Source: Pseudocoprococcus catus | Lineage (GTDB): Bacteria; Bacillota; Clostridia; Lachnospirales; Lachnospiraceae | NCBI RefSeq assembly: GCF_019734885.1 | Contig: NZ_JAAXCM010000048.1 | Span: 1-64,000 of the forward strand | Length of the DNA: 64,000 nucleotides | Direction: 5' to 3' | In this document: positions 53,038-63,093 of the stretch, piece by piece | Layout: every line of letters starts with the position of its first letter | Numbering within the stretch: the first letter of the stretch is position 1 | The notes under the pieces: generated by a model | Databases searched by the model: none | What the model was told of the DNA's origin: nothing | What the model saw: the letters and a program-made list of their open reading frames with translations, nothing else | Position numbers and translations under genes: made by a program

Positions 53038-54240
53038 TTACTCATGCGGTTGTCGTGTTTCCTCCACCGTATATTCCTCAATTTCTGTCTTTGTCACCTG
53101 TTTGATATGTTTCTTTTTCAGACGCAGATATACGAATTCCCGAAAAATAGTATAAAACACGGACAACAGCGGAATAAAAACAAGCATACCTACAATTCCC
53201 ATAAGGTTTCCACCGATCGTAACTGCTGCAAGAACCCAGATTGACGGAAGCCCTACCGATTCACCCACAACATGAGGATAGATCAGATTTCCCTCAATCT
53301 GCTGCAGCACCAGAAATACTATAATGAATAAAATCGCCTGTTCCGGACTTACCATAAAAATTAAAAAGCTTCCCACTGCACATCCGATGAAAGCCCCGAA
53401 AATTGGGATCAATGCGGTAAATGCAATCAAAATCCCGATCAAAAGTGCATATGGCAGCCTCAAAATACTCAATATAACAACAAACATACAGCCGAGAATC
53501 ACGGCTTCCAGACACTGACCCGCAAGAAAATTTGCAAATGTCCGATAAGTCAGAGAACAGACTTTAAGAAAAGCATCTGCTTTTTTCCTTGGAAGAAAAG
53601 CGAAAATTACTTTTCGGATCTGCACGTGCAGCTTCTCCTTCTGAAAAAGAACATAACAGGCAAATGAAAATGCAATAAAAAAGGTTGCCAATCCACTGAC
53701 TATGGAACCCAATGCTGACATTGTGGTATTCATCATATTTCCTGCACCGTTTCCAAGAAAGCTTATCCCCCACTTGATTGCCTGATCCGGATTAAACTGT
53801 ACCTGATCTACCAGCTTCATGACTTCCTGGTTATTATGAGAAAATTCCCGGATCCAGCTTTGCATCTGCGGAATAAAATCAGCGATGCTCACCATCAGAG
53901 TTCCCAATGTCCGCGTAAGCTGCGGGATCACGCCAAACATTACCAGTATGATCACGCCAACCGCAAATGCAATCGTAAGGAGCAGGCTTATCGGTCTTGC
54001 CAGTTTTACGACTATCTTATTTTCTTTTTTTACTCTTCCAAAAATTTTCTTTTCCAAAAAGCTCATTGGCACGTTGGTCACAAATGCGATTGCTCCGCCA
54101 AGTACAAAGGGAAATAGGATTCCCCATATTGCTTTCAGCACATCGAGCACCACATCAAATTTCCACAGGGCGACCACAAGAAGTGCTGTAAACACAATAA
54201 GCTCCCGGATTTTTTTTATAGTAATTTTACTTAAATCCAC
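53038..54240 (-). CDS. AI-2E family transporter (PerM/YtvI-like)
   Basis: A 400-residue protein with GTG start 54240 preceded by GAGGAG. About eight hydrophobic segments occur (pairs near residues 12-55, 75-100, 160-185, 210-330). LRLPYALLIGILIAFTALIP followed by IFGAFIG and GNLIYPHVVGESVGLPSIW are hallmarks of the AI-2E exporter family. Members range from AI-2 export to ion/solute exchange, so the substrate here is unknown. It is a single gene; no terminator stands out at its end (53037). Upstream, 54241-54362 hold nothing I recognise. Confidence 0.9.
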   Translation of the reverse strand: MDLSKITIKKIRELIVFTALLVVALWKFDVVLDVLKAIWGILFPFVLGGAIAFVTNVPMSFLEKKIFGRVKKENKIVVKLARPISLLLTIAFAVGVIILVMFGVIPQLTRTLGTLMVSIADFIPQMQSWIREFSHNNQEVMKLVDQVQFNPDQAIKWGISFLGNGAGNMMNTTMSALGSIVSGLATFFIAFSFACYVLFQKEKLHVQIRKVIFAFLPRKKADAFLKVCSLTYRTFANFLAGQCLEAVILGCMFVVILSILRLPYALLIGILIAFTALIPIFGAFIGCAVGSFLIFMVSPEQAILFIIVFLVLQQIEGNLIYPHVVGESVGLPSIWVLAAVTIGGNLMGIVGMLVFIPLLSVFYTIFREFVYLRLKKKHIKQVTKTEIEEYTVEETRQPHE

Positions 54241-54362
54241 TATTGTTCTCCTCTTTTTTTAATTTGTTGAATCATTACATAAAATACTGTAATCCAAAAG
54301 ACGTCTTTGTGCCAGATCTGCCACATCAATTGCAGTTGCTGTGCTCCTTTGCCAGATACTGC

Positions 54363-54391
54363 TTGTCAATTCGTTAAAAGCGTGCTATAGT
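54363..54391 (+). promoter_or_regulatory. Promoter of the ZIP transporter gene
   Basis: TTGTCA (54363-54368), 17-bp spacer, TATAGT (54386-54391). A TTAG-N6-CTAA site lies just past the -10. Confidence 0.7.
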
Positions 54392-54401
54392 ATTTTTATA
54401 G

Positions 54402-54415
54402 TTAGCTATGACTAA
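54402..54415. promoter_or_regulatory. TTAG-N6-CTAA site, possible metalloregulator operator
   Basis: TTAG (54402-54405) and CTAA (54412-54415) form an inverted pair around CTATGA, overlapping the expected start site of the ZIP transporter gene. The TTAG/CTAA half-sites are like those of DtxR/IdeR/MntR-type iron or manganese regulators, though the spacing differs from the classical box. Confidence 0.35.
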
Positions 54416-54487
54416 TCAGTATTATTCTGAGCAATTACACATACAACTATCTATATATTTCATACTCAGAGATTGGAGGTCTGATAT

Positions 54488-55270
54488 ATGAATCTGAATA
54501 TATTTTATGGTATTTTAATTCCTTTTCTCGGCACATCCCTCGGTGCCGCCTGCGTATTCTTCATGAAGAATACCTTAAGTGACAAAATCCAACGGGCATT
54601 AACCGGTTTTGCCGCTGGTGTTATGGTGGCTGCATCCGTATGGAGCCTGATCATTCCTGCCATTGAACAATCCGCATCCATGGGAAAGCTGTCTTTTCTT
54701 CCCGCGGCCATCGGTTTCTGGATCGGCATCCTGTTTCTGCTGCTCTTAGATCACATCATTCCCCATCTGCATCAGAACAGCGATCAGGCTGAGGGACCGA
54801 AAAGCAAACTTCAGCGCACAACCATGATGGTTCTGGCTGTGACGCTGCACAATATCCCGGAGGGTATGGCCGTGGGTGTCGTCTACGCCGGTTATCTCGT
54901 AGACAGCACAACCATCACCGCCGCCGGTGCACTGGCATTATCCCTTGGCATCGCTATCCAGAATTTTCCGGAAGGCGCCATCATATCCATGCCCCTTCGC
55001 GCCGAAGGTATGAAGAAAAGCAAAGCCTTTGTGGGCGGTGTCCTCTCCGGTATCGTGGAACCTGTCGGCGGCATTTTGACAATTCTGGCTGCCCATTATA
55101 TTATTCCGGCCCTGCCTTATCTGCTGAGTTTCGCCGCCGGCGCTATGCTCTATGTTGTCGTCGAAGAGCTGATCCCTGAGATGTCCCAGGGACGCCACTC
55201 TGATGTGGGCACCCTGTGTTTTGCTGTCGGATTCAGTCTGATGATGATCCTGGACGTGTCTCTCGGATAA
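54488..55270 (+). CDS. ZIP family metal transporter (ZupT-like)
   Basis: A 260-residue transporter with about eight hydrophobic segments. VTLHNIPEGMAVGVVYAG and IQNFPEGAIISMPLRAEG carry the paired HN-x-P-E-G and QN-x-P-E-G metal-binding motifs of ZIP proteins, and a His-rich cytoplasmic loop (DHIIPHLHQNSDQAEG) lies near residue 85. It moves zinc, iron or manganese into the cytoplasm. GGAGG precedes the ATG. It converges with the AEC carrier gene with an 11-bp gap. The TTAG site in its promoter suggests metal-dependent repression. Confidence 0.92.
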   Translation: MNLNIFYGILIPFLGTSLGAACVFFMKNTLSDKIQRALTGFAAGVMVAASVWSLIIPAIEQSASMGKLSFLPAAIGFWIGILFLLLLDHIIPHLHQNSDQAEGPKSKLQRTTMMVLAVTLHNIPEGMAVGVVYAGYLVDSTTITAAGALALSLGIAIQNFPEGAIISMPLRAEGMKKSKAFVGGVLSGIVEPVGGILTILAAHYIIPALPYLLSFAAGAMLYVVVEELIPEMSQGRHSDVGTLCFAVGFSLMMILDVSLG

Positions 55271-55280
55271 AAATTTTTCG

Positions 55281-56222
55281 TTAACAGAAAATTTCAAATA
55301 CAAGAATCATCAACGGCATACTGATGATTGAAAAAAGTGTGGTCAGCACATAAAACAGGCTGGCCTCTGCACTGTTCTTATCATAAAGCTGTGCCATGGA
55401 AGTAACTGTTGCACAGGCCGGTGTGACACATGCAAGAAAGACAATCAGTAGCAGATTCTTTCCGTCCGCGATCCAATCCGTCAAATCCAGCACTTTGAAC
55501 ACAATAAGTACGACAAGAGGATAGATAAACAATCTGAGCAAAACAGCCAGATAATTTCTTTTTTCCATGAATATTTTTTTGAATGGAATTTCAGAAATTG
55601 CCATACCTGCTAATAGCATACCGATTGGCCCGATCATTTCTGCCAGCATATCAATCGTTCCGCCAATCACATCCGGCAATTCAATCTTTGTGATAAACAG
55701 AAATGCACCAATGCAAATTGCTACAATGTTAGCATTCCAAAATATTTTCTTTAAGGAAAGTCTTTCTTCACTGCACATTCTATGCCTGCCATGTGTCCAG
55801 ATCAGAATCATCTGAACAGCCAGAAAACTGCAGGAATAAATAACATACTCTGTACCAAGAAGCGCCTTGACCAGCGGAACAACCAAAATACCGCCATTCG
55901 TATAAACCGTCGTCAGTTCTTCAACCATATCAAGATGTAGCGGCCTTTTTAAAATTGCTGTGAGGATTAAAAAGACAATATGGGCGATCACTGCTGCCAC
56001 AACCGTAAAAATCAATCCTTTCAGTACCTCCGGTGTGTATTCAATCTGAAATGAATTGATAATCATACATGGAAGCACCAGATACACAAGCAGGACGGAA
56101 ATACTCTTACTGTCGGAAACCTTCAGCAGACCGATCCTGACCATGATGAAACCAATTATAAGGATAATAAATAATTTTACAATTTGTTCTGTTAAAATGA
56201 GACTTACAGTCATAAAATCCAC
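55281..56222 (-). CDS. AEC family transporter (auxin efflux carrier/malate permease-like)
   Basis: A 313-residue membrane protein with about ten hydrophobic segments, five on each side of a charged loop near residue 145 (HGRHRMCSEERLSLKKIFWN). GPIGMLLAGMAISEIPFKKI in the middle and ACATVTSMAQLYDKNSAEAS near the C-terminus are typical of the auxin efflux carrier/MleP family. Members export or exchange organic anions such as malate. It converges with the ZIP gene; a terminator-like hairpin stands just upstream of its start (56250-56280). Confidence 0.9.
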   Translation of the reverse strand: MDFMTVSLILTEQIVKLFIILIIGFIMVRIGLLKVSDSKSISVLLVYLVLPCMIINSFQIEYTPEVLKGLIFTVVAAVIAHIVFLILTAILKRPLHLDMVEELTTVYTNGGILVVPLVKALLGTEYVIYSCSFLAVQMILIWTHGRHRMCSEERLSLKKIFWNANIVAICIGAFLFITKIELPDVIGGTIDMLAEMIGPIGMLLAGMAISEIPFKKIFMEKRNYLAVLLRLFIYPLVVLIVFKVLDLTDWIADGKNLLLIVFLACVTPACATVTSMAQLYDKNSAEASLFYVLTTLFSIISMPLMILVFEIFC

Positions 56223-56249
56223 TCTCCTATTCTATACTATTCTATAATA

Positions 56250-56280
56250 AAAAGCAAGTCAGCATACGCCGCTTGCTTTT
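56250..56280 (-). terminator. Terminator or leader hairpin between the fatty-acid operon and the AEC gene
   Basis: AAAAGCAAG (56250-56258) pairs with CTTGCTTTT (56272-56280). On the minus strand it is followed by TTTTTATTA. It can end the fatty-acid operon or act in the AEC leader. The other 220 bp of 56281-56503 show nothing recognisable. Confidence 0.6.
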
Positions 56281-56503
56281 TCATAGACCTCTCTCTTTTT
56301 CTGAAGCAGATTATAGTCCCGTAAATTTTATTTGTCAATACATCTCGCAAAAATTTCACTTATTATTTTTAGAACAATTTATCCATCTGTCGAACATTTC
56401 CTTCATTCCGCTGTCTTTATACTCAAATCTCTGCATCACCGTTCTCAGATGACCATTGTATAAAAATTGATATAGTTCTTCAACTTTTCATCAGGATTCA
56501 TCC

Positions 56504-57592
56504 TTACGCCTGCAGTAAGTCGTCCATCACTTCTTCCACTGTTTCTATCTTCTCAGCCCGCCAGGCTTCAGCGCCGCAGAATAATAGTGCTTCATCGACT
56601 TCACCCTTTGCCGCATGGAGCAGAGACTCCGTAATGCAATACGGAATTTCCGAAGGCTTGCAGCCCTTCATGCAGAGCAGGCATTTCTTCGGTGATATCC
56701 TTTCACCGGCCATCACCCGCTCCATAAAAGGATTCATAATGGCCCTGCCAGGCATCCCCACAGGACTTTTCACAATCTGAATATCTTCTTTATTTGCCCG
56801 GATATAAGCTTCTTTATAACGAATATCTGCATCACATTCTTCTGTCGTTACAAAACGCGTTGCAACCTGAATGCCATCCACTCCAAGGCTAAAAGCATGC
56901 TTTGCCGCTGCTCTGTCATAAATGCCGCCGGCCAGTACGACCGGAATTGAACAGCCGTATTTCTCACCATATTTTCTGACAACAGCCATGATCTTTTTCA
57001 CTTCATCATCATAACTTTTTTCGGCATATTCTTTATCATCATATTCAGCATATTCTGCCAACTGTTCACGACTAAAACCGAGATGCCCACCGGCTTTCGG
57101 TCCCTCGATCACCACAAGATCCGCTGTACGATGATATTTTCTGTCCCAGTATTTCAGGATGACCGCCGCCGAACGTTCTGTTGATACAATCGGTGCAATC
57201 TTGGTCTGACTTTCTGCTGCCAGTCCCGGCAGATCAAGGGGCAGTCCCGCACCTGAGATGATCAGATCCGCACCGGCTTCCACTGCCGCCCGGACATGGC
57301 CTTCATAATCTCTCAATGCAGTCATGATATTAAAACCGATGATCCCATCCGGTGCAATTTCCCTTGCTTTGGTCAGTTCTTTGCCGATGGCCCTTCGGCA
57401 GGCTTCCGCCGGATATTCTTCAAAATCCGGCTCCCGAAAACCAATCTGGGCTGTCGAGATCACACCGATGCCTCCGGCTTTCGCCACTGCCCCGGCCAGC
57501 CCTGACAGACTGATGCCGATGCCCATGCCGCCCTGAATGATGGGCTTTTTGGCTGTCAGATCACCGATTTTTAACTCTGGATATGTCATCAT
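56504..57592 (-). CDS. Nitronate monooxygenase/FabK-like FMN protein at the end of the fab operon
   Basis: A 362-residue TIM-barrel flavoprotein. [20 protein letters not shown] then GGMGIGIS at the N-terminus, [12 protein letters not shown] (FMN phosphate region) and [20 protein letters not shown] followed by VATRF are the signatures of the nitronate monooxygenase/FabK family. A Cys-rich C-terminus ([18 protein letters not shown]) is unlike classical FabK. It overlaps accDA by 4 bp. It could be an enoyl-ACP reductase, or an FMN oxidoreductase of another role; the true FabK is probably further upstream of fabD, beyond the window. Confidence 0.82.
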   Translation of the reverse strand: MMTYPELKIGDLTAKKPIIQGGMGIGISLSGLAGAVAKAGGIGVISTAQIGFREPDFEEYPAEACRRAIGKELTKAREIAPDGIIGFNIMTALRDYEGHVRAAVEAGADLIISGAGLPLDLPGLAAESQTKIAPIVSTERSAAVILKYWDRKYHRTADLVVIEGPKAGGHLGFSREQLAEYAEYDDKEYAEKSYDDEVKKIMAVVRKYGEKYGCSIPVVLAGGIYDRAAAKHAFSLGVDGIQVATRFVTTEECDADIRYKEAYIRANKEDIQIVKSPVGMPGRAIMNPFMERVMAGERISPKKCLLCMKGCKPSEIPYCITESLLHAAKGEVDEALLFCGAEAWRAEKIETVEEVMDDLLQA

Positions 57593-59355
57593 AATGCTCT
57601 GAACCTCCGATATCTCATCTCTGCAATTTCATCACCCGTCATTGCCAGCTGTTTTCTGAAAAATAATTTCATACATCTGTCCATTTTCAGTGTCAGTTCC
57701 GGCAGTGTCTCTATGGTGAGATCTTCCGGTTCTTCAAAAACACGCTCCACCATGCCATGTTTTTGAAGATCTGCCGCCGTCAGCCGCATCACAGCTGCCG
57801 CCTCCTTTGCTTTATGGCTGTCCTTCCATAGAATACTTGCAAAACCTTCCGGTGATAAGATTGAATAAATAGAATTTTCAAGCATCCACACCTCATCTGC
57901 CACCGCCATAGCAAGGGCACCGCCGCTGCCGCCTTCCCCGATGACAATGGACAAAATCGGCACTTTCAAACCTGACATTTCAAAAAGATTTCTTGCAATG
58001 GCTTCTCCCTGCCCACGCTCCTCTGCTTCCATACCGCAGAAAGCCCCGGGAGTATCTACAAAACAGATGACCGGACGGCCGAATTTCTCTGCCTGCTTCA
58101 TTAAACGCAGGGCTTTTCTGTAGCCCTCCGGTGACGGCATGGCAAAGTTACGCAGGACATTCTCTCTTGTATTGCGTCCCTTTTCCTGGGCAATGACAGT
58201 CACAGGCATTCCGTGAAATCTGGCGATACCGCCTACAATGGCCGGATCATCCCCAAAATACCTGTCACCATGCAGTTCTGTAAAGTCCGAAAATAAATCT
58301 TCTATATATTCTGTGCCGACCGGTCTTTCCTTCTTTCTGGAAGCCAGAACCCTGTCCCAGGCAGATTTCTTTTCATCTTTTTTCGCAATGGATAATTCTT
58401 CACTTATATTCAGATCCGGATTCTCAGATGACTCTGACACTTCCTTATAGTTTCTGAGTCTTTGTTCCGCCTCGGGATTTTTCTCATGCAGTGACAGAAG
58501 ATGCTCCAGACGATTCTTCAGGTGTTCTCTTTCTACAATCTGATCAATAAAACCATGCTCTAACAGGAATTCCGAACGCTGAAAACCCTTCGGCAGCTTT
58601 TGTCCGATGGTCTGCTCAATAACTCTTGGTCCCGCAAAACCGATGAGTGCATTCGGTTCTGCCAGAATAATATCCCCAAGCATAGCAAAGCTCGCTGTAA
58701 CACCGCCGGTTGTGGGGTTTGTAAGAACCGAGATATAGAGCTGTCCCGCATCATGATGTCTTTTTAAGGCGGCAGATGTTTTCGCCATCTGCATCAGAGA
58801 ATGGATACCTTCCTGCATTCTGGCTCCGCCGGAGCAGGCAACAATGATCACCGGCACCTTTCGCTCTGTGGCTTTCTCAATGGCTCGTGTCAGCTTTTCA
58901 CCAACAACTTTGCCCATGCTGGCCATCATAAAATGACTGTCGCACACAGCCAGTACCACTTCATGACCGCCAATCCTTGCAAAACCTGTAGTCACCGCTT
59001 CATCAAGGCCTGTCTTCTCACGAAGAGCTTCAACTTTATCTTCATAGCCTTTGTAATGCAGCGGATTTCCGGATGTAAGGCCTGTATCCCATTCCTTAAA
59101 ACTTTCTTCATCCGCCAACATCTCGATGCGGCGTCTTGCCGGTACACTAAAATAGTTGCCGCATTTCGGGCAAATATACTGATTGCCAATAATACTTTCT
59201 GCCAATACCACTGCTCTGCAGGCATTGCATTTGCGCATCAGCCCTTCAGGCACCTCCGGTGATGACTCCCCGGAGTTTTGAACATTGGCCTTCCTGTTTG
59301 TCAATGTAATGTAATTTTTCTGATTGGTCTTTTTAAACATATTTCCAAGCTTCAT
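57589..59355 (-). CDS. accDA: Fused acetyl-CoA carboxylase carboxyltransferase beta-alpha (AccD-AccA)
   Basis: A 588-residue fusion. The N-terminal ~290 residues are AccD with the zinc ribbon Cys43, Cys46, Cys62, Cys65 and [40 protein letters not shown] and [17 protein letters not shown] follow. After a Glu/Ser-rich linker (~300-335) the AccA half begins, with [20 protein letters not shown] and [20 protein letters not shown]. It transfers carboxyl from carboxybiotin to acetyl-CoA, giving malonyl-CoA. Alpha and beta are separate in E. coli and Bacillus, but fused in some Clostridia. It is followed by the FMN gene with a 4-bp overlap. Confidence 0.95.
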   Translation of the reverse strand: MKLGNMFKKTNQKNYITLTNRKANVQNSGESSPEVPEGLMRKCNACRAVVLAESIIGNQYICPKCGNYFSVPARRRIEMLADEESFKEWDTGLTSGNPLHYKGYEDKVEALREKTGLDEAVTTGFARIGGHEVVLAVCDSHFMMASMGKVVGEKLTRAIEKATERKVPVIIVACSGGARMQEGIHSLMQMAKTSAALKRHHDAGQLYISVLTNPTTGGVTASFAMLGDIILAEPNALIGFAGPRVIEQTIGQKLPKGFQRSEFLLEHGFIDQIVEREHLKNRLEHLLSLHEKNPEAEQRLRNYKEVSESSENPDLNISEELSIAKKDEKKSAWDRVLASRKKERPVGTEYIEDLFSDFTELHGDRYFGDDPAIVGGIARFHGMPVTVIAQEKGRNTRENVLRNFAMPSPEGYRKALRLMKQAEKFGRPVICFVDTPGAFCGMEAEERGQGEAIARNLFEMSGLKVPILSIVIGEGGSGGALAMAVADEVWMLENSIYSILSPEGFASILWKDSHKAKEAAAVMRLTAADLQKHGMVERVFEEPEDLTIETLPELTLKMDRCMKLFFRKQLAMTGDEIAEMRYRRFRAL

Positions 59356-59421
59356 TGTTCATCCCTCCTGTCACTTCACCGGCTTTTTGCATTGCCCGGC
59401 ATCATCATGCTGCAAAACATC

Positions 59422-60795
59422 TTACCCTTCAGCTGCATAACGATGGTTCAGCAATTGTTCCTCTTTATCTGCAATAAATTCGATATCAAAATCACCGCTC
59501 TGATAATCCGGATCATTTAATATCTCATATTGATAATCCACATTGGTATCAATGCCCTCAATAATCACTTCTCCCAGAGCGCTGCGCATCTTTGTGATGG
59601 CTTCATTTCTGTTTTTCGCAAATACGATCAGCTTCGCCAGCATATTGTCATAATACGGCGGTACTTCATAACCGCTGTAAATGGCTGAATCAATACGTAT
59701 GCCTTTGCCGCCGGGAAGATACATATCTGTGATTCTTCCGGGACACGGCCGAAAGCCTTTATAGGGATTTTCCGCGTTGATACGGCATTCAATAGCATGC
59801 CCTGTCAGCTTCACATCCTCCTGGGTGTAGGACAGTTCCCGCCCGTCAGCAATACGGATCTGCTCCTTGATGAGGTCAATCCCTGTTACCCACTCTGTTA
59901 CCGGATGCTCCACCTGGATTCGGGTATTCATTTCCATAAAATAAAAACGTCCTGTCTTTTCAAGCAGGAACTCGATAGTTCCGGCGTTCACGTATCCCGC
60001 TGCTTTTGCAGCATTCACTGCCGCCTCTCCCATCTTCTGACGCAATGCATCACTCATAATGGCACAAGGTGATTCTTCAATCAGCTTCTGGTGATTTCTC
60101 TGGATGGAACAGTCACGCTCGCCCAGATGGATCACATGACCGTAATTGTCCGCCAGAATCTGGAACTCAATATGCTTCGGATGCTCCACAAAGTGTTCCA
60201 GATACATAGTATTATCGCCAAAAGCTGCCATAGATTCCTTCTGGGCTGTCATAAAAGCATTTTCCAGTTCATCCTGATGATAAGCCACACGCATGCCTTT
60301 GCCGCCGCCGCCAAGAGCCGCCTTGACAATGACCGGATACCCCACTTCTTCTGCAATGGCCAATGCTTCTTCTGCATGATACAAGGGTTCCTTGCTTCCC
60401 GGGATCACCGGTACCCCTGCCGCGATCATCGTATTTCTGGCATTGGATTTATTGCCGAGTTTGCGGATGACATCTGCGGTTGGTCCGATGAAAATAATAT
60501 GACACTGCTCACATAAAGCTGCAAATCGATCATTTTCTGACAAAAATCCGAATCCCGGATGGATGGCATCTGCTCCTGACACAATGGTGGCACTGATGAT
60601 CTGTTCCATATTCAGATAACTCTCCGAAGAAGGCGCCGGGCCGATACAGATGGCTTCATCCGCCAGCTGTGTATGCAGGGCTTCCTTATCTGCTTCCGAA
60701 TAGACAGCCACCGTCTCTATGCCCATTTCCCTGCAGGCCCGGATGATACGCACCGCAATTTCCCCGCGATTGGCAATTAAAACTTTTCTGATCAT
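59422..60795 (-). CDS. accC: Acetyl-CoA carboxylase biotin carboxylase subunit
   Basis: A 457-residue ATP-grasp enzyme. KVLIANRGEIAVRIIRACRE is the N-terminal signature, AALGGGGKGMRVAY the Gly-rich ATP loop, and FYFMEMNTRIQVEHPVTEWV the catalytic and biotin-binding region. It carboxylates the biotin of AccB with bicarbonate and ATP. It starts 2 bp after the fabZ stop and is followed by accDA after about 65 bp. Length matches E. coli AccC (449 aa) closely. No oddities seen. Confidence 0.96.
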   Translation of the reverse strand: MIRKVLIANRGEIAVRIIRACREMGIETVAVYSEADKEALHTQLADEAICIGPAPSSESYLNMEQIISATIVSGADAIHPGFGFLSENDRFAALCEQCHIIFIGPTADVIRKLGNKSNARNTMIAAGVPVIPGSKEPLYHAEEALAIAEEVGYPVIVKAALGGGGKGMRVAYHQDELENAFMTAQKESMAAFGDNTMYLEHFVEHPKHIEFQILADNYGHVIHLGERDCSIQRNHQKLIEESPCAIMSDALRQKMGEAAVNAAKAAGYVNAGTIEFLLEKTGRFYFMEMNTRIQVEHPVTEWVTGIDLIKEQIRIADGRELSYTQEDVKLTGHAIECRINAENPYKGFRPCPGRITDMYLPGGKGIRIDSAIYSGYEVPPYYDNMLAKLIVFAKNRNEAITKMRSALGEVIIEGIDTNVDYQYEILNDPDYQSGDFDIEFIADKEEQLLNHRYAAEG

Positions 60796-60797
60796 CT

Positions 60798-61229
60798 TTA
60801 TTCCCCGATTGCCAGTGTCAGCTCCGCCTTGACAGCCACTTCACCGTCCACAGAGGCAATGGCCTCGCCCACAACAACAGGTCCTTTCTGACGAATAATT
60901 CTTGCTTCCAGTTTCAATTTATCTCCCGGCACAACTTTTCTTCTGAAACGGCAGTTTTTGATACCGCCGAAATAACCAAGCTTGCCTTTATTCTCTTCCT
61001 GCATCAGCACAGCCACTGCACCCACCTGAGCCAGGGCTTCGATGATCAATACCCCGGGCATCACCGGTTCCTGCGGAAAATGCCCTGCAAAAAAGTCTTC
61101 TCTGTATGTCACGCATTTATAGCCCACAGCATATTCGCCGGGTTCATAATCTTCGATATAATCCACCAGCAAAAAAGGATGTCTGTGCGGAAGAATCTCT
61201 TTAATCTCATTAATTCCAAGATATTTCAT
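60798..61229 (-). CDS. fabZ: 3-hydroxyacyl-[ACP] dehydratase FabZ
   Basis: A 143-residue hot-dog-fold dehydratase. [13 protein letters not shown] holds the catalytic His, and [20 protein letters not shown] followed by LAQVGA holds the catalytic Glu helix. It dehydrates 3-hydroxyacyl-ACP to trans-2-enoyl-ACP. It is typical in length and is placed between accB and accC in this operon. In many bacteria without FabA it handles all chain lengths. The start codon has a ribosome site (AGAAG) just upstream. Confidence 0.96.
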   Translation of the reverse strand: MKYLGINEIKEILPHRHPFLLVDYIEDYEPGEYAVGYKCVTYREDFFAGHFPQEPVMPGVLIIEALAQVGAVAVLMQEENKGKLGYFGGIKNCRFRRKVVPGDKLKLEARIIRQKGPVVVGEAIASVDGEVAVKAELTLAIGE

Positions 61230-61304
61230 TGATCTAACTTCTTTCTTATATATTACAAAATCAGTTCAGCACTTATCTGCACAGCCCAGGCAATTCTATA
61301 CAAC

Positions 61305-61793
61305 CTAGGCAATTCTGAACAGCGGCTGGCCATATTCTACCATCTCGCCGTTTTCCACAAGAATTTCAGCCACTGTGCCGTCAAAATCACTCTCAATATC
61401 ATTCATCAGCTTCATGGCTTCCACAATGGCTACCGTCTGACCTTTTTTCACCGTATCACCCACAGCAACATAAGGGGCTGCATCCTCAGCAGGTGCGGCA
61501 TAAAATGTCCCCACCAGCGGTGATTTCACAAGAAAGCCTTCCTGCTCTGCCGGTTTTGTCCCGGCTGCCTTTCCCTCTGAATCTGCTGAAGCTACTGACA
61601 TTGCTGATGCTGCAGCTGTCTGCATCGGCATCACTGATTGGCTGACACCGGCCGCCGGCAATGTCTGTACCGCTGTCACTACTTCTTTTTCCTTCTTCAG
61701 ATTCAGACACACACCCTCTGCTTCATATTTAAAACCCGTCAGTTCTGAATCTGACACGGCCCGTATCAATTTTAAAAGTTCATCTAATTCCAT
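61305..61793 (-). CDS. accB: Acetyl-CoA carboxylase biotin carboxyl carrier protein
   Basis: A 162-residue carrier. The C-terminal ~75 residues are the biotinyl domain with VAIVEAMKLMND, the biotin-accepting Lys about position 128; FLVKSPLVGTFYAAPAEDAA begins it. A flexible Ala/Ser/Pro-rich linker (~45-85) and a short N-terminal domain (MELDELLKLIRAVSDSELTG) precede. It carries carboxybiotin between AccC and AccDA. It starts 2 bp after the fabF stop. Composition is normal for the operon. Confidence 0.95.
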   Translation of the reverse strand: MELDELLKLIRAVSDSELTGFKYEAEGVCLNLKKEKEVVTAVQTLPAAGVSQSVMPMQTAAASAMSVASADSEGKAAGTKPAEQEGFLVKSPLVGTFYAAPAEDAAPYVAVGDTVKKGQTVAIVEAMKLMNDIESDFDGTVAEILVENGEMVEYGQPLFRIA

Positions 61794-61795
61794 TT

Positions 61796-63043
61796 TTACA
61801 CCTGGCCTTCATACTTCTTGAAAAGAAGAGACGCATTATGTCCGCCAAACCCGAGGGAATTGCTGATGGCATACTGAATATCTTTCTCTACAGGTCCATC
61901 AATGGCATAGTTTAAGTCACAACCCTCGCCAAGTTCTTTCGTTCCGATAGTCTGGTGGATAAATCCCTCTTCAATAGCCTTCACTGAGACAATACTTTCC
62001 ACCGCACCGGCAGCACCCAGAAGATGACCGATCATGGATTTCGTCGAATTGATGACAAGATTTTGGGCATCCTCGCCAAAAGCTTTCTTAATTGCCTTTG
62101 TCTCAAAAAGGTCATTGTGATGGGTACCTGTACCATGGGCATTGATATACTGTACTTCAGATGGAGCAATACCTGCCTCTTCCATAGCCAGTTCCATAGC
62201 TTTGGCGGCACCGCTGCCGTCCTCTGCAGGGGATGTGATATGATAAGCATCGCCTGTAGCACCATAGCCCACCAGCTCTGCATAAATATGGGCACCTCTT
62301 GCTTTGGCATGCTCTAACTCTTCCAGTACCACTACGCCGGCACCTTCACCAAGAACAAAACCGCCCCTTTCCTTGTCAAAAGGAATGGATGCACGATCCG
62401 GGTCCTGGGCTGTGGTTAAAGCTGTCAGTGCTGTAAAACCTGCAACCGCTGTCGGGCAGATGCAGCTCTCTGTACCGCCGGCAAACATTACCTCCGCATC
62501 CCCATACTGGATAGCGCGAAGAGCATCACCGATACAGTTTGTTCCTGTGGCACAGGCTGTCACCACATTAGTACACTTGCCTTTTAAACCAAGCTGGATT
62601 GACACATTGCCTGCCGCCATATTGGAGATCATCATCGGTACAAGCAGCAGATTCACTCTGCCCGGGCCCTTTGTCTCAATGGTCTGGCAGGCTTTTTCAA
62701 CCTGCTGCAGACTTCCCACACCGGAACCGATGATCACGCCGCAGCGATAAGGATCTTCTTCCTCAATATTAAAGCCGGCATCCGCGCAGGCTTCCTTTGC
62801 TGCTGCCACCGCATACTGTGAAAAGGTCTCCATACGCTTCGCTGCCTTGAAATCCATCAGCTCCTTCGCTGAAAAATCCTTGACCTCTGCTGCAATTTTT
62901 ACTTTATAATCTGTGGTATCGAATTTGGTAATCGATCCGATACCATTTTTCCCTTCCTTGACATTCTTCCAGAAAGTCTCTACGTTATTGCCGATAGGTG
63001 TCACTGCACCCATACCTGTAATCACTACTCTGCGCTTTTCCAT
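61796..63043 (-). CDS. fabF: 3-oxoacyl-[ACP] synthase II
   Basis: A 415-residue condensing enzyme. ATG 63043, with GGAG upstream, gives the family start EKRRVVITGMGAVTPIGNNV; the frame opens to 63076 but adds a non-family tail. The Cys-His-His active site lies in VTACATGTNCIGDALRAIQY (Cys), YINAHGTGTHHND and SMIGHLLGAAG. It elongates acyl-ACP with malonyl-ACP. It lies between fabG and accB with tight spacing. No truncation. Confidence 0.96.
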   Translation of the reverse strand: MEKRRVVITGMGAVTPIGNNVETFWKNVKEGKNGIGSITKFDTTDYKVKIAAEVKDFSAKELMDFKAAKRMETFSQYAVAAAKEACADAGFNIEEEDPYRCGVIIGSGVGSLQQVEKACQTIETKGPGRVNLLLVPMMISNMAAGNVSIQLGLKGKCTNVVTACATGTNCIGDALRAIQYGDAEVMFAGGTESCICPTAVAGFTALTALTTAQDPDRASIPFDKERGGFVLGEGAGVVVLEELEHAKARGAHIYAELVGYGATGDAYHITSPAEDGSGAAKAMELAMEEAGIAPSEVQYINAHGTGTHHNDLFETKAIKKAFGEDAQNLVINSTKSMIGHLLGAAGAVESIVSVKAIEEGFIHQTIGTKELGEGCDLNYAIDGPVEKDIQYAISNSLGFGGHNASLLFKKYEGQV

Positions 63044-63093
63044 CATTTTCTCCATTCTGAAATCTATCCATATCACCTATATAAGCAATCCGC

